The notes under the pieces are model-generated. The model was not told the DNA's origin, did not search any database, and saw nothing but the letters and a program-made list of their open reading frames with translations. Positions 35,794 through 46,094 of a DNA stretch of 64,000 bases are shown piece by piece; the first letter of the stretch is position 1, and each line of letters starts with the position of its first letter. Position numbers and translations under genes: made by a program. Location: contig NZ_JAFBFD010000006.1 in the NCBI RefSeq assembly GCF_016909125.1, forward strand, positions 16,750 through 80,749, given 5' to 3'. The DNA is from Enterococcus lemanii (GTDB lineage Bacteria > Bacillota > Bacilli > Lactobacillales > Enterococcaceae).

Positions 35794-36600
35794 TTATACT
35801 GAAAATAATTCGGTTGCTTGCTCTGGATCGGTATCAAATACTTCAAAAGCATGACCAACCGCTAATCCTTGTTCTTTTAACGTATGAACCATCGTTAAAT
35901 GGGCCAATTCTTTCAAGTTATTTTCACGGCTTAAGTGACCTAAATAAATTCGTTTGGTTGTATCTGTCAACACATCTGCCATAACGTATGCGCCATCTTC
36001 ATTCGAAAGATGTCCTTTATCCCCTAGAATTCTTTGCTTTAAGTTCCACGGATAAGCCCCCATTCGTAACATCTCTAAATCATGATTGCTTTCAATTAAA
36101 TACGCATCTGCACCGGTAATTTTCCCACGTAAAGCATCACTACAATACCCCGTGTCTGTCAAAATAACAAAAGACTTACCGTTACGATAAAAACGATAAA
36201 ATTGAGGTGCTGCTGCATCATGAGAGACACCAAAACTTTCAATATCAAGATCGTCCAAAGTTAAAACTTTCCCCATCTCAAAATGGTGTTTTTGTTCTAA
36301 AGCGATTTTTCCAATTAACGGATCCATCGCTTGCCATGTTTTTTCATTGGCATAAATAGATAAATTATATTTTCTAGCAAGAACACCCACACCATGAATA
36401 TGATCACGATGTTCATGTGTCACTAAAATCGCATCCAGTTCTTCTGGTGTCCGGCCAATATCATTTAATAAAGACGTAATTTTTTTACCACTCAAACCAG
36501 CATCAACTAAAATTTTCTTTTTAGGTGTCTCAAGAAATAAACAATTCCCAGAACTTCCACTGGCTAAAACACTAATTTGAAATCCATTTGAATCATTCAC
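35794..36600 (-). CDS. walJ: MBL-fold metallohydrolase WalJ (YycJ)
   Basis: 268 aa metallo-beta-lactamase-fold protein, a predicted 5'-3' exonuclease. The metal motif 'VTHEHRDHIHGVGVLAR' is present, with other ligands in 'LTDTGYC' and 'LGHLSRENN'. It is the last gene of the walRK operon. WalJ has been linked to coordination of DNA replication or repair with cell division. No htrA gene follows, unlike in Bacillus; the next gene is convergent. Confidence 0.95.
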   Translation of the reverse strand: MNDSNGFQISVLASGSSGNCLFLETPKKKILVDAGLSGKKITSLLNDIGRTPEELDAILVTHEHRDHIHGVGVLARKYNLSIYANEKTWQAMDPLIGKIALEQKHHFEMGKVLTLDDLDIESFGVSHDAAAPQFYRFYRNGKSFVILTDTGYCSDALRGKITGADAYLIESNHDLEMLRMGAYPWNLKQRILGDKGHLSNEDGAYVMADVLTDTTKRIYLGHLSRENNLKELAHLTMVHTLKEQGLAVGHAFEVFDTDPEQATELFSV

Positions 36601-36651
36601 AGCTAAAAATCCTCTCTAATTTAAACAACTGTTTCCTATTATACGCACTTT

Positions 36652-37515
36652 CTATTTATTTTCCACTGTTTGAACAATTGAATTTGTTACAATTCGATTG
36701 GTGAAGCCATTTACCTGCTCTACGCGAACTTTTCCATCGGTTGTTTCAATCGTAACAAACCAAGTCGGCACGTAAATATTCTGATCTCTGATTTTAATGG
36801 TCATTTTATACATCAGTTCTCTAGAAATAATTTTTGAATTTGAAGGAATTTTACTATTAACATAGAGCGTATTAATGGCTTCTTTTTCTGAAATAATCGC
36901 CATTTCTTCCCTTAAAGGACTTAAATCTGAAATATGTGTCTGACTGTATTTTTTTACAAGAAAATGATCGCCTGACTTTTCTAAAGAAAAAATTAAACGA
37001 CTTGAAGAATCATTAATTGCAATGCCATCATACTCTTGCCCTGCGATGATTTCAGGATATTCTGACGTCAAATTCGATTCTTGTGGCAAGTATCGATAGC
37101 TATCACCATATAATACAAAGTTCTCGTCATTAAGTAGCGCCGTTATGACGGTTTCAACTTGCGTAGCCTCTTTGATGTAAATGGATTCATCGATTAAATG
37201 CGTTAACATCCCCTCTTCAATGGTCGTTCGACTCATTAAAAAATCAGGAATATTTAGACGAGCTTGTGCCTCTTTTCGTGCCTCATAAAAATCAGTTGGA
37301 ACACCGCTTAAGTAATACCCCATTTGATTTTCCTCAGAAAACTCCTCTTCATACTTTATATTCTCAGAAGCCAACCGCTGTTTTAATGGAATCGTTTCGT
37401 TTGTACGATAAGTAATATTTTGTTCAATGCGTGCTTCTCGATACAAGTTTAAAAGAAAAAGATTGAGCCCTAAAAAAGCGAGGAAAAAGATCCACTCAAT
37501 TTTCTTAAAATCCAT
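36652..37515 (-). CDS. yycI: Two-component system regulatory protein YycI
   Basis: 287 aa with one N-terminal membrane anchor ('IEWIFFLAFLGLNLFLLNLY', residues about 7-26) and an extracytoplasmic domain of the YycI/YycH_C fold. With YycH it binds WalK and lowers its activity in B. subtilis (in S. aureus it stimulates it). It overlaps yycH by 11 nt. Confidence 0.93.
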   Translation of the reverse strand: MDFKKIEWIFFLAFLGLNLFLLNLYREARIEQNITYRTNETIPLKQRLASENIKYEEEFSEENQMGYYLSGVPTDFYEARKEAQARLNIPDFLMSRTTIEEGMLTHLIDESIYIKEATQVETVITALLNDENFVLYGDSYRYLPQESNLTSEYPEIIAGQEYDGIAINDSSSRLIFSLEKSGDHFLVKKYSQTHISDLSPLREEMAIISEKEAINTLYVNSKIPSNSKIISRELMYKMTIKIRDQNIYVPTWFVTIETTDGKVRVEQVNGFTNRIVTNSIVQTVENK

Positions 37516-38827
37516 TCCCTCTCCCCTTTTCTTCTACAATTTTTTCATATAATTTATCATACGTGTACCAAGATTCCCCGTATTTTAAATACCATTGTGG
37601 AATCAAGTCCACCACACCAGTATCTTGAATATTTTCCCATTTATAGCCAATTAAAAACATCTTAATTTGATCAATCTCTCCTCCAGCTTGTTCTAATTTT
37701 TGAACAACTTCATGACTGGTTGGTAATTGTATCAATTCTTCAGAAGGAATTGGAATTTGCAAAGAGTTTAAATTTCCATCGATAGTAATATTTTTCTTAT
37801 CAATTTGTTTGTTGTCTGAAAAATAAGCAAATAAACGACCTTCTGAAAAAGAACCAAATATTGGAAAACCTTCCACAAAAATACGATAATCAATCGTATT
37901 GCGGACTTGATCAATCATGCGTGTCGAACCATAGCTTGGACTAATCTCACGGACAAAATCAAAACTTGTTTGATAAATTTCAAAAGGTTGTTTTGTATCA
38001 ATGGTTCCTTGAAACTGAAATTCACTACTATTTTGTTGAATAGTTAGCGTTTCTGCACTATCAAACAGGTGAACATCAAGTGAATTATTCGTACTTCGGA
38101 CATTTGCTGGCGTTGTAAAAAAAGCATCTCGAAATAACGTATAAGGACGCATCGAAGAAATGTAGCTATATTTTTTTAATTCCATTTCTTGAACGCTAAC
38201 AAAAAGATTGCTACTCAAAGGACTCGGCTCGACTAAAATCCAGTTGGTTTCAACTTCTTTTAGTAATTTTGTAAATGGTGATAATTGACTATCAATCGCT
38301 GCTTCAACAATTCTCAATTGCTCGTCATTTAAAAAGCGAATTTTACGCTTTTCAAAATCAATTTGAATTTTCGAAAAAGTAAATTCCTGACTTGTTTGTG
38401 TTTCTAGTGGAAAATCTAGATCAAACAAGTCTATATATTGGGTTAAAGGAAATAAAAAACTATAAGCTAACTCAATGCCACGTTTGCTTTTCACTTCCGT
38501 TTGATATTCTTCTACTTTGAATGTCTTCTCTTTTATTTTCGTAAAACGACTCTCATTAATCGCTAATTGTACTTCTTTTAGCAAGGTTTCGTTTTGAGAC
38601 ATATAATTTGTCTCTCTCACTTCATATCTAAGGGTCAATGGTAAAAAAATATCAATGGGTTTTCTTTCTTTTTCTTCTTTTTTCACGACTTCTTTTGAAT
38701 GATCCGTTATTAAATCGTGGTTGCTTGGGCCAGCCCACAACAAATAAGTTAAATAAAAACTCAAACCAATCATTAAGATTAGCATGACTCTCAAGATTTT
38801 CTCTTTGACTTTCACTAATCCCACCAC
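37505..38827 (-). CDS. yycH: Two-component system activity regulator YycH
   Basis: 440 aa; a single N-terminal membrane helix ('ILRVMLILMIGLSFYLTYLLW') followed by a large outside domain of the YycH family. It is a membrane partner of WalK. The ATG overlaps walK by 13 nt and yycI by 11 nt, so the genes are tightly coupled. Confidence 0.93.
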   Translation of the reverse strand: MVGLVKVKEKILRVMLILMIGLSFYLTYLLWAGPSNHDLITDHSKEVVKKEEKERKPIDIFLPLTLRYEVRETNYMSQNETLLKEVQLAINESRFTKIKEKTFKVEEYQTEVKSKRGIELAYSFLFPLTQYIDLFDLDFPLETQTSQEFTFSKIQIDFEKRKIRFLNDEQLRIVEAAIDSQLSPFTKLLKEVETNWILVEPSPLSSNLFVSVQEMELKKYSYISSMRPYTLFRDAFFTTPANVRSTNNSLDVHLFDSAETLTIQQNSSEFQFQGTIDTKQPFEIYQTSFDFVREISPSYGSTRMIDQVRNTIDYRIFVEGFPIFGSFSEGRLFAYFSDNKQIDKKNITIDGNLNSLQIPIPSEELIQLPTSHEVVQKLEQAGGEIDQIKMFLIGYKWENIQDTGVVDLIPQWYLKYGESWYTYDKLYEKIVEEKGRGNGF

Positions 38828-40647
38828 TCTTCTTCATATGGTTCATATGGCAAACTAATATAAAAAGTTGAGCCATAGTGTTCGCGACTTTCCACCCAAA
38901 TTGAGCCATGATGTGCCTTAACGACTTCTCTAGAAATCGCAAGTCCTAAACCGGTTCCTCCTTGTTTTCGTGCACGGGCTTTATCCACTCGGTAAAAACG
39001 GTCAAAAACTTTATGTAAATCTTTTTTGGGAATCCCCATTCCTTGATCGGAAATACTTAATAAAATATGATTATGCGTTTCAGCTAAACGAACCGTGACC
39101 GTCCCGCCGTCTGGTGAATATTTAATCGCATTATTCATTATATTATCAATCACTTGAATCATTCGATCGGTATCGACTTCAACCCACAAGTCTCGCTTCG
39201 TAAATTCCCGTTTAATTTTATAGTGCTTTTCTTGGCTGGTCACCATCATATCAAAACGATCCAAAATAAAATTCACTAGATTATTGAAATTAACAAATTC
39301 TAATTGTAATTGCGCATTGCCACTATCCATTTTTGATAAATTTAATAAATCATTGATCATCCGGATCATCCGATCGGTTTCTTCTAAAGTTACTTTTAAA
39401 AATTGAGGGGCTAATTCTGAATCTTGCCAAGCTCCTTCTTCTAAAGCTTCAATATAACTCCGCATACTCGTTAGTGGTGTACGTAATTCATGTGAAACAT
39501 TCGAAACAAAATCTCGTCGCTCTTGTTCGGTTTTTTCTTGTTCGGTTACGTCATGTAACACCGCTACCAAGCCTGAAATAAACCCAGAATCTCGTCGAAT
39601 CATCGAAAAGTCAATACGTAAAATCAAATTGCCACGTTGGGGATAACTCGATGGCCTTTCTAGTAACATTTCATCGGTACTTTCCAGTAAATTCCTCAAG
39701 GTAAAATCTTCGTTTAACTCTAACAAAGTCAAAATTGATTGCCCAATGGCGGCTTCTTGTTTCACATCTAATAAGGATAAGGCCATTTCATTAATCATGA
39801 TCACTTTTCCACGCCGGTCGGTAGCAATTACCCCGTCTGTCATATGCGTCAAAACACTGTCTAATCGATTTCTTTCTGACTCTACGGCATCTTGTGTTTC
39901 TTCAATTTGGATCGCTAACTGATTAAATGTTTCAGCTAATTGTCCCAATTCATCTTTTCCTTTCACTTCCAACTTATGGCTATAGTCACCACGAGCAATG
40001 CGTAAAGCTTGCTCACGCATTTCCCCGATTGGTTGGGTAATCGAACGAGCAATTAACAAAGAAACAACCATTGAAATGCCAATCGCCACTAAAGTTGCTG
40101 AAATAAAAATAAACGAGATATTACTAATATCTTGATATTGTTGTTCGAGATTACTACGCATATAAAGAGCTCCCTCAACCGAATCCCCTGTCCCTTGAAC
40201 AATTCGAATATTAATTAATACCCGCTCTCCACTGACTTCATCAAAAGCTGAAAAATTCTTATCCGTAAACTCATCAATATAAGAATCGATGCTTTTTTTA
40301 CCAATTGCATTTCGATCAGTTGGATCAGTTGTTGCGCGAATAATCCCTTTTGAATCAACCACCCGCATTTCTAAAATATCTGGTGAATCGCTACTATCTA
40401 AAATTCGCTGGATTTCTGTATTAATATCAGCTACTTCTAAATCTTGATTTCCTAAGTACGTACTAATTGTCCCAGCTAGCGTTTCTGCTTGCGCATTCAT
40501 ATTTGTTTTGAAATTTTCAATCATTGAACGTTCTAAACCACGAATAAAATACGCCCCGATAATCTCGATTGCTATAAAAAGAATCAAGATAAATGTCAGG
40601 GCGATTTTAAAGTTCACTGATTGAAAAAAGCGAACCTTATTTTTCAT
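38815..40647 (-). CDS. walK: Sensor histidine kinase WalK (VicK)
   Basis: 610 aa essential cell-wall-homeostasis kinase. Membrane helices at about residues 13-35 and 176-200 enclose an extracytoplasmic Cache-like sensor. These are followed by HAMP (about 200-255), PAS ('MTDGVIATDRRGKVIMINE', about 262-370), HisKA with phospho-acceptor His386 in 'VSNVSHELRTPLTS', and HATPase ('NNAIKYSPDGG', 'QGGTGLGLAISREV'). The two membrane helices and the extracellular loop match Bacillus and enterococcal WalK rather than streptococcal VicK, which has one helix. It lies 3 nt after walR. Confidence 0.97.
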   Translation of the reverse strand: MKNKVRFFQSVNFKIALTFILILFIAIEIIGAYFIRGLERSMIENFKTNMNAQAETLAGTISTYLGNQDLEVADINTEIQRILDSSDSPDILEMRVVDSKGIIRATTDPTDRNAIGKKSIDSYIDEFTDKNFSAFDEVSGERVLINIRIVQGTGDSVEGALYMRSNLEQQYQDISNISFIFISATLVAIGISMVVSLLIARSITQPIGEMREQALRIARGDYSHKLEVKGKDELGQLAETFNQLAIQIEETQDAVESERNRLDSVLTHMTDGVIATDRRGKVIMINEMALSLLDVKQEAAIGQSILTLLELNEDFTLRNLLESTDEMLLERPSSYPQRGNLILRIDFSMIRRDSGFISGLVAVLHDVTEQEKTEQERRDFVSNVSHELRTPLTSMRSYIEALEEGAWQDSELAPQFLKVTLEETDRMIRMINDLLNLSKMDSGNAQLQLEFVNFNNLVNFILDRFDMMVTSQEKHYKIKREFTKRDLWVEVDTDRMIQVIDNIMNNAIKYSPDGGTVTVRLAETHNHILLSISDQGMGIPKKDLHKVFDRFYRVDKARARKQGGTGLGLAISREVVKAHHGSIWVESREHYGSTFYISLPYEPYEEEWWD

Positions 40648-40650
40648 TTA

Positions 40651-41355
40651 TTACTCCTGTTCTGGATTACGCACATAGTAACCCACACCGCGTCTAGTCA
40701 CAAGATAATTTGGATGACTCGGGCTGTCCTCAATTTTTTCTCGTAAGCGACGAACCGTCACGTCAACTGTTCGGACGTCACCAAAATAATCATAACCCCA
40801 AACCGTCTGCAATAAGTGCTCTCTTGTCATTACTTGCCCAATGTGTTTGGCTAAATAGTGTAATAACTCAAATTCTCGGTGAGTCAGCTCAATGCTCTCG
40901 CCATTTTTACTAACAATATAGGCTTCTGGGTGAATAATCAAATCGCCAATTTCTATATCCGTCGATACCGGCACTTCATTTTCTTTGCTGGCCGTTGCAC
41001 CACGACGTAAATTCGCTTTAACTCGGGCAATTAGCTCGCGATTGGAAAATGGTTTCGTCACATAGTCATCTGCACCAAGTTCCAAGCCTAAGACTTTATC
41101 AATTTCTGAATCTTTTGCCGTCACCATGATAATGGGCATGTCATAAGTTTTTCGAACCTCACGAGCAACTTCTAAACCATCCATTTTTGGTAACATTAGA
41201 TCCAGCAGTATCAAGTCAGGCTCGACTTCTTTGACCATTTCGACCGCTTCTTCGCCATCGTATGCAGTAAAAACTTCGTAACCTTCCTTCGTTAAGTTAA
41301 ATTTTACAATATCAGAAATTGGTTTTTCATCATCTACAACTAGTATTTTCTTCAC
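40651..41355 (-). CDS. walR: Response regulator WalR (VicR)
   Basis: 234 aa OmpR-family regulator. The receiver has acidic pocket 'VVDDEK' and phospho-site Asp52 in '[13 protein letters not shown]'; the C-terminal winged helix ends with '[15 protein letters not shown]' and '[11 protein letters not shown]'. It controls murein hydrolase genes and is usually essential. First gene of the operon walR-walK-yycH-yycI-walJ; TATAAT lies about 55 nt upstream. Confidence 0.98.
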   Translation of the reverse strand: MKKILVVDDEKPISDIVKFNLTKEGYEVFTAYDGEEAVEMVKEVEPDLILLDLMLPKMDGLEVAREVRKTYDMPIIMVTAKDSEIDKVLGLELGADDYVTKPFSNRELIARVKANLRRGATASKENEVPVSTDIEIGDLIIHPEAYIVSKNGESIELTHREFELLHYLAKHIGQVMTREHLLQTVWGYDYFGDVRTVDVTVRRLREKIEDSPSHPNYLVTRRGVGYYVRNPEQE

Positions 41356-41469
41356 AAAAACCCCTCTTTTTCTTTTAGTTTTTGAACGGTAATCTCTTTG
41401 TTATTATACATGATTTTGTAAAATGTTTCATTAAAACGAGTGGAATCTCTCACTCTTCTTAATAAAAAA

Positions 41470-41504
41470 GCAGTCAAATGAAGTATTTGCCTTCATTTGA
41501 CTGC
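41470..41504 (-). terminator. degV terminator
   Basis: GCAGTCAAATGAAG pairs with CTTCATTTGACTGC, with a T-run on the minus strand; 7 nt behind degV. Confidence 0.88.
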
Positions 41505-41510
41505 TGTCTT

Positions 41511-42368
41511 TTATTTTATGTATTGAATACCAAGTCCGAGTAAGCCTGGACCTGTGTGCACAACTAGGGCAGGGGAAATTGTTCCAAATAAGATTTCTTT
41601 TGCATGAGGAAAACGTTGCTCGACAACTTCTTTTAACCATTGACCTTCTTCAATTGAGCCACCTTGCGCCACGGCTATCCGAAAATCTTGGTGGTTCCCA
41701 ATGAAATCAGCTGCTACTTCAACCATTTTTTCAATGCTTCTTTTTCTACCGCGTGTTTTTGCTACCGTGTAATAAATACCATCTTCATTACAAGATATCG
41801 TTGGGTTTAATTTTAATGCCGTTCCCACGATTGACGAGACGAGACCAATTCGGCCCCCTTTTTGTAAATACTCAAGAGTTGCCACATTAAATAAAACTTT
41901 ATTTTGTACAATTTCTTTTTGAAGTTGGTGAATTAAAGCTTCCCATGGTGTTTCTTCAGCAATGAGTTCGGCTGCTCGAATTGCTTGTAAACCTGCTCCA
42001 ATCCCAATACTTTTTGTGTCTAACACAAAAATGTCTAAGTCTTGCTCTTGTTCCCCTAGTAAGCGCAAAATATTATACGTGCCACTGAGTCCTGAAGAAA
42101 TCGTTACAATTAATAATTTTTCATAGCCATCTGTTTTTATTTGCGTAAAAATTTGTTCAATTGCCGCGCCATCTGGTAAAGAAGTCGTTGGTACTTCTTC
42201 GCTCAAGCGGGCATAAACTTCTTCTGGGAAAATATCAATCTTATCGGTATACGTTTGATTTTTATAAATTATTTTTAAGGGAATCATATAAATTTGATAT
42301 CGCTCCATAATTTCTTGCGGGACATCCGTTCCAGAGTCTACCAGTAAAGCAATTTTATTTTTGTTCAT
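41511..42368 (-). CDS. DegV family fatty-acid-binding protein
   Basis: 285 aa DegV/FakB-fold protein. It starts 'IALLVDSGTDVPQEIM' and carries 'TTSLPDGAAIEQIF' (lipid carboxylate contact), 'TISSGLSGTYN' and 'LEYLQKGGRIG'. Proteins of this family hand exogenous fatty acids to the kinase FakA. Several paralogues per genome are usual; no fakA is nearby. It overlaps the upstream DUF1836 gene by 14 nt. Confidence 0.9.
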   Translation of the reverse strand: MNKNKIALLVDSGTDVPQEIMERYQIYMIPLKIIYKNQTYTDKIDIFPEEVYARLSEEVPTTSLPDGAAIEQIFTQIKTDGYEKLLIVTISSGLSGTYNILRLLGEQEQDLDIFVLDTKSIGIGAGLQAIRAAELIAEETPWEALIHQLQKEIVQNKVLFNVATLEYLQKGGRIGLVSSIVGTALKLNPTISCNEDGIYYTVAKTRGRKRSIEKMVEVAADFIGNHQDFRIAVAQGGSIEEGQWLKEVVEQRFPHAKEILFGTISPALVVHTGPGLLGLGIQYIK

Positions 42369-42921
42369 TTTCTACACCTTCTTTTAAATATCGTGTTTCG
42401 ATTTGAATCATTTTTTCAGCTAATAATTTGTTTGCAAAAGCGGTTGCTGCACTTTGAGCAGCCAGTAATTTAATATTTGTGGCTTGCTCACTTGGTTTGC
42501 TAACCAAGCCCATTGCTTGTTGGCAAACAAGGTGAATGGCTTCTTCTTGTTTGTCACAATAAACGTTATAGGCATTACGAATTCCAATGACTTTCCCTTG
42601 AAATAAAATGCCATTTTTGATTTCATTAATGGTTAAAACTTGTTTTAATAGCGTAATTGCAATTAAAAAAGCGACATGTTTTTTCGTATAGCGTTTCTTT
42701 TTAGGAGCCGGAATCATACCATTTTTCACGTAATTATTTACCATTGAAGGCGTCAATAAAGAATGTTTATCCCGATGAATGACTGATGATAAATATTGAT
42801 CAACTAAAGTAATTACTTGATCCATATAAAGTTCGATTTCGGGTAATTCTTCCCACCTAGGCAAGTGAAACAATAACAATGATTCGCCCCATTCAGCAAT
42901 TTTTTCTTCTAAATTTTCCAA
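42355..42921 (-). CDS. DUF1836 family protein (putative regulator)
   Basis: About 188 aa. The N-terminal half contains a MerR-like helix-turn-helix pattern ('LLTPSMVNNYVKNGMIPAPK', 'RYTKKHVAFLIAITLLKQVL') typical of DUF1836, a family that often travels with degV genes. The longest frame starts at 42951 without an RBS, whereas GAAGGGG precedes a TTG at 42921, which is used here. Function not established; it may regulate the coupled degV gene. Confidence 0.78.
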   Translation of the reverse strand: MENLEEKIAEWGESLLLFHLPRWEELPEIELYMDQVITLVDQYLSSVIHRDKHSLLTPSMVNNYVKNGMIPAPKKKRYTKKHVAFLIAITLLKQVLTINEIKNGILFQGKVIGIRNAYNVYCDKQEEAIHLVCQQAMGLVSKPSEQATNIKLLAAQSAATAFANKLLAEKMIQIETRYLKEGVENEQK

Positions 42922-43070
42922 TTGAACCCCTTCTTTATTTATCATAATCATTTAAACGAATTACAACAACTTCATTATCTAGTTATCAAAACTAGGTATA
43001 GTGTAACATGGAAAGTAGCGTTTGAAAAGTCATTCTTTTAAAAATCGCATTTACCAGTATCGTTTCTTAA

Positions 43071-43116
43071 AAAAAGCTCAAATCAAACAATCGCAACTGT
43101 TTGATTTGAGCTTTTT
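43071..43116. terminator. Strong bidirectional terminator
   Basis: AAAAAGCTCAAATCAAACA (43071-43089) pairs with TGTTTGATTTGAGCTTTTT (43098-43116), a perfect 19-bp stem. It is the former terminator of the GH1 gene whose stump lies next to it. Confidence 0.9.
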
Positions 43117-43124
43117 AATTATTT

Positions 43125-43691
<567 letters not shown>

Positions 43692-43878
43692 GGAGTAAAA
43701 ATGAAAAAGTGTTAAGGTTGTCTTATTGAATAAGACGGGGTTGTTGGTATGTATTAACTATAAGCAAACTTTTTGAATAATTTATGAAGATAAAATTTCT
43801 TTTTTCGTAAAATTCTCCCCTGGGAATCCGCCCGCCTACTTGAACCCTTGACCAACCTCAAAGAAGCGGGCCCAACTC

Positions 43879-43895
43879 TTGGCTCAAGCATTGTT
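43879..43895 (+). promoter_or_regulatory. Sigma-54 (-24/-12) promoter of the PTS operon
   Basis: TTGGCTCAAGCATTGTT matches the consensus TTGGCACGNNNNTTGCW: GG at -24 and G(T) at -12 with exactly 10 nt between. It lies about 58 nt before the IIB start codon. GC-rich dyad sequence (CCGCCCGC near 43831, GCGGGC near 43866) lies upstream and could be an activator (LevR/MptR) site. rpoN is in the window. Confidence 0.7.
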
Positions 43896-43924
43896 TTCTC
43901 TTTCTGTTGCTTCTATACTTCAAT

Positions 43925-43941
43925 TTGTAAACGATAACAAA
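43925..43941 (+). promoter_or_regulatory. cre site in the PTS leader
   Basis: TTGTAAACGATAACAAA fits WTGNNARCGNWWWCAWW at every position. It lies between the sigma-54 start point (about 43906) and the RBS, where CcpA could block transcription as a roadblock. Confidence 0.7.
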
Positions 43942-43952
43942 AAAGGAGTGTC

Positions 43953-44435
43953 ATGATTATGTCATTAGTATTAGCAAGAATCGATCAAAGATTAATCCAC
44001 GGGATTGTCGTTACCCAGTGGGCAGGAGCAACGAAAGCCAAACGTTTGATGGTGGTCGATGATGAAATTAGTAAAGATGAAACACAAAAAGCAGCGATGC
44101 GTATGAGTAAACCGGCTGGAACAGGGATGTCAATTATTGATACTCAAACGGCCATTGATAATTTTAATGCGGGAAAATATGATAGCCACAATGTCTTTTT
44201 AGTTGTCCGTGAACCAGAAACACTTTTACAACTAGCAAAAGGTGGCGTTAACATTCCAAAAGTAAACATTGGAATTATGTTTGATGGTGACGGTAAAAAA
44301 ACGGTGAAGAAAATGGTCGCAGTCAATGAAAAAGAAATCGATGACTTAAAAGCGTTACAGTCGTTAGGAATTCCAGTTACTTTTCATTTTGTGCCAAATG
44401 ATCCAGAAGAACCTTTAGAAACCTATATTAAATAA
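43953..44435 (+). CDS. PTS mannose-family EIIB component
   Basis: 160 aa cytoplasmic IIB of the mannose/fructose/sorbose family. The phospho-His lies in 'LARIDQRLIHGIVVTQW', and the fold continues with 'LMVVDDEISKDE'. It accepts phosphate from IIA and passes it to the incoming sugar. Two in-frame ATGs (43953 and 43959) share the RBS AAGGAG; the second gives the usual MSLVLARID start. First gene of IIB-IIC-IID-IIA, behind a sigma-54-type promoter. Confidence 0.93.
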   Translation: MIMSLVLARIDQRLIHGIVVTQWAGATKAKRLMVVDDEISKDETQKAAMRMSKPAGTGMSIIDTQTAIDNFNAGKYDSHNVFLVVREPETLLQLAKGGVNIPKVNIGIMFDGDGKKTVKKMVAVNEKEIDDLKALQSLGIPVTFHFVPNDPEEPLETYIK

Positions 44436-44456
44436 AAATAGAAAAGAAGTGAAAAA

Positions 44457-45251
44457 ATGGAATTTATTCAAGGAACACTCATTATCTTATTAGCTTTTTG
44501 GATTGTTATTGATCAACAAGGTCTAGTGGTAACAACTTGGTTCCCTATTATGGTCGCTTTATTTGCGGGTATCATTATGGGCGATATGCACACAGCGATG
44601 GTCATCGGAGGAACTTTTCAACTTATGGCTTTAGGCGTCGCTAATATCGGCGGTTCTTCTGTACCAAATTGGGGGCTGGCCGCTTTAGTTGGAATCTATG
44701 TTGCGATTCGAACAACAGGGAATATTGAAGAAGCCAAAGCCGTTGCCCTCGCTGTTGGGGTCCCTGTTGGAATGTTAGGCATCCAGTTAGACGTTTTTGC
44801 AAAAATATTAAATTCTTACGTGGCGCAAAGTGCGCAAAAAGCATTAAACGCAGGAAATTTTAAAAAGATGAATCAAATTTTAGCAATTGGGCCTTTGATT
44901 TTTGGTCTATCAACGGCGATTCCAACTGCCCTATGTGTTATTTTTGGTGATCGCATTGTCAGTGTCATCTTAAACATCGTTCCTCAGTGGTTTACTGATG
45001 GATTGTCCATTGCAGGTAGCATGTTACCAGTCGTCGGGATTGCTTTATTACTACAAGTAATGCCAACCAAAAAATATTTGACCATGTTAATTTTAGGTTT
45101 TGTTTTTGCTGCTTATTTTAACTTACCGATTTTAGGCATTTCTTTAATTGGTTTTGCTCTTGCTTATTATTATTTTACTACTCAAATGAACAAACCGACC
45201 ACTACAAACGGAACAGTTGCTTTTGATGAAGGAGATGATTTTGATGAATAA
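44457..45251 (+). CDS. PTS mannose-family EIIC component
   Basis: 264 aa membrane protein of the EII-Sor family with about seven to eight helices ('IIMGDMHTAMVIGGTFQLMA', 'GIYVAIRTTGNIEEAKAVAL'). With IID it forms the sugar channel. The C-terminal tail is acidic (DEGDDFDE) and overlaps the IID start by 8 nt. Confidence 0.93.
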   Translation: MEFIQGTLIILLAFWIVIDQQGLVVTTWFPIMVALFAGIIMGDMHTAMVIGGTFQLMALGVANIGGSSVPNWGLAALVGIYVAIRTTGNIEEAKAVALAVGVPVGMLGIQLDVFAKILNSYVAQSAQKALNAGNFKKMNQILAIGPLIFGLSTAIPTALCVIFGDRIVSVILNIVPQWFTDGLSIAGSMLPVVGIALLLQVMPTKKYLTMLILGFVFAAYFNLPILGISLIGFALAYYYFTTQMNKPTTTNGTVAFDEGDDFDE

Positions 45252-46050
45252 CGACACAAAATTAACAAAAAAAGAGATTAATCAAGCTGCCATTCGTTAT
45301 ATGTTTAGTGCTTGTAATATTTTTAACTATCAAACGCAGCAAGGTCCTGCCGTTGTTTTTGGTTTAGAAAAAGCACTTCGTAAAATTTACCCAGATGACA
45401 AAGATTATATTGCTTCTTTAAATAACCACTACAAATACTTTAACACGACCACTTGGATGGCTAACTTATTGCTAGGAGCAAGCTTAGCCATGGAAGAAAA
45501 AGACGGGGTCGATTCTTTAGAGGCCGTGCAAGCATTTAAGACCGGGATGATGGGGCCACTTGCCGGAGTTGGTGATACTTTAATTTGGGTATTATACCCG
45601 ACTATTATGGGTTCAATTGCGGCTTACATGGGGTTAGAAGGTAATCCAACTGGTGCGATAATTTGGTTATTATTAAACATTTTCTTTGTTTTTTTCCGAA
45701 TCAAATTATTTTCAATTGGATACACGTCTGGTTTGAAACTCGTCACAACTTTGGGCGATAAATTATCCATTTTCACAGAAGCTGCGTCAATCATGGGATT
45801 AACGGTTGTTGGAGCGCTGATTCCTTCTGTTGTCAAAATGAACGTGGGACTCGTCTTTCAAACTGGTGAAGTTGAAATGCCGATCCAAACAGAAATTTTA
45901 GATAAAATCATGCCGGCTTTACTGCCCGTAATCTTAACTTTTATTATTTATAAATTAATTGCCAATAAAAAAATGAAGGTCACAACCATTATTTTTTCCG
46001 TTATTGGACTGGCCTTAATTTTATCATTCTTTGGTATTTTGACAGTCTAA
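45244..46050 (+). CDS. PTS mannose-family EIID component
   Basis: 268 aa. 'RYMFSACNIFNYQTQQG' and 'FKTGMMGPLAGVGDTLIW' are signatures of the EIID family. A longer frame begins at 45217 inside IIC, but the RBS GAAGGAG and the ATG at 45244 ('MNNDTKLTKKEIN') define the start. It has the usual long N-terminal soluble part and C-terminal helices. Intact. Confidence 0.94.
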   Translation: MNNDTKLTKKEINQAAIRYMFSACNIFNYQTQQGPAVVFGLEKALRKIYPDDKDYIASLNNHYKYFNTTTWMANLLLGASLAMEEKDGVDSLEAVQAFKTGMMGPLAGVGDTLIWVLYPTIMGSIAAYMGLEGNPTGAIIWLLLNIFFVFFRIKLFSIGYTSGLKLVTTLGDKLSIFTEAASIMGLTVVGALIPSVVKMNVGLVFQTGEVEMPIQTEILDKIMPALLPVILTFIIYKLIANKKMKVTTIIFSVIGLALILSFFGILTV

Positions 46051-46094
46051 TAAAAACGTCACACTAAAAATCGGATGGATGAGGGAGAGTTATT

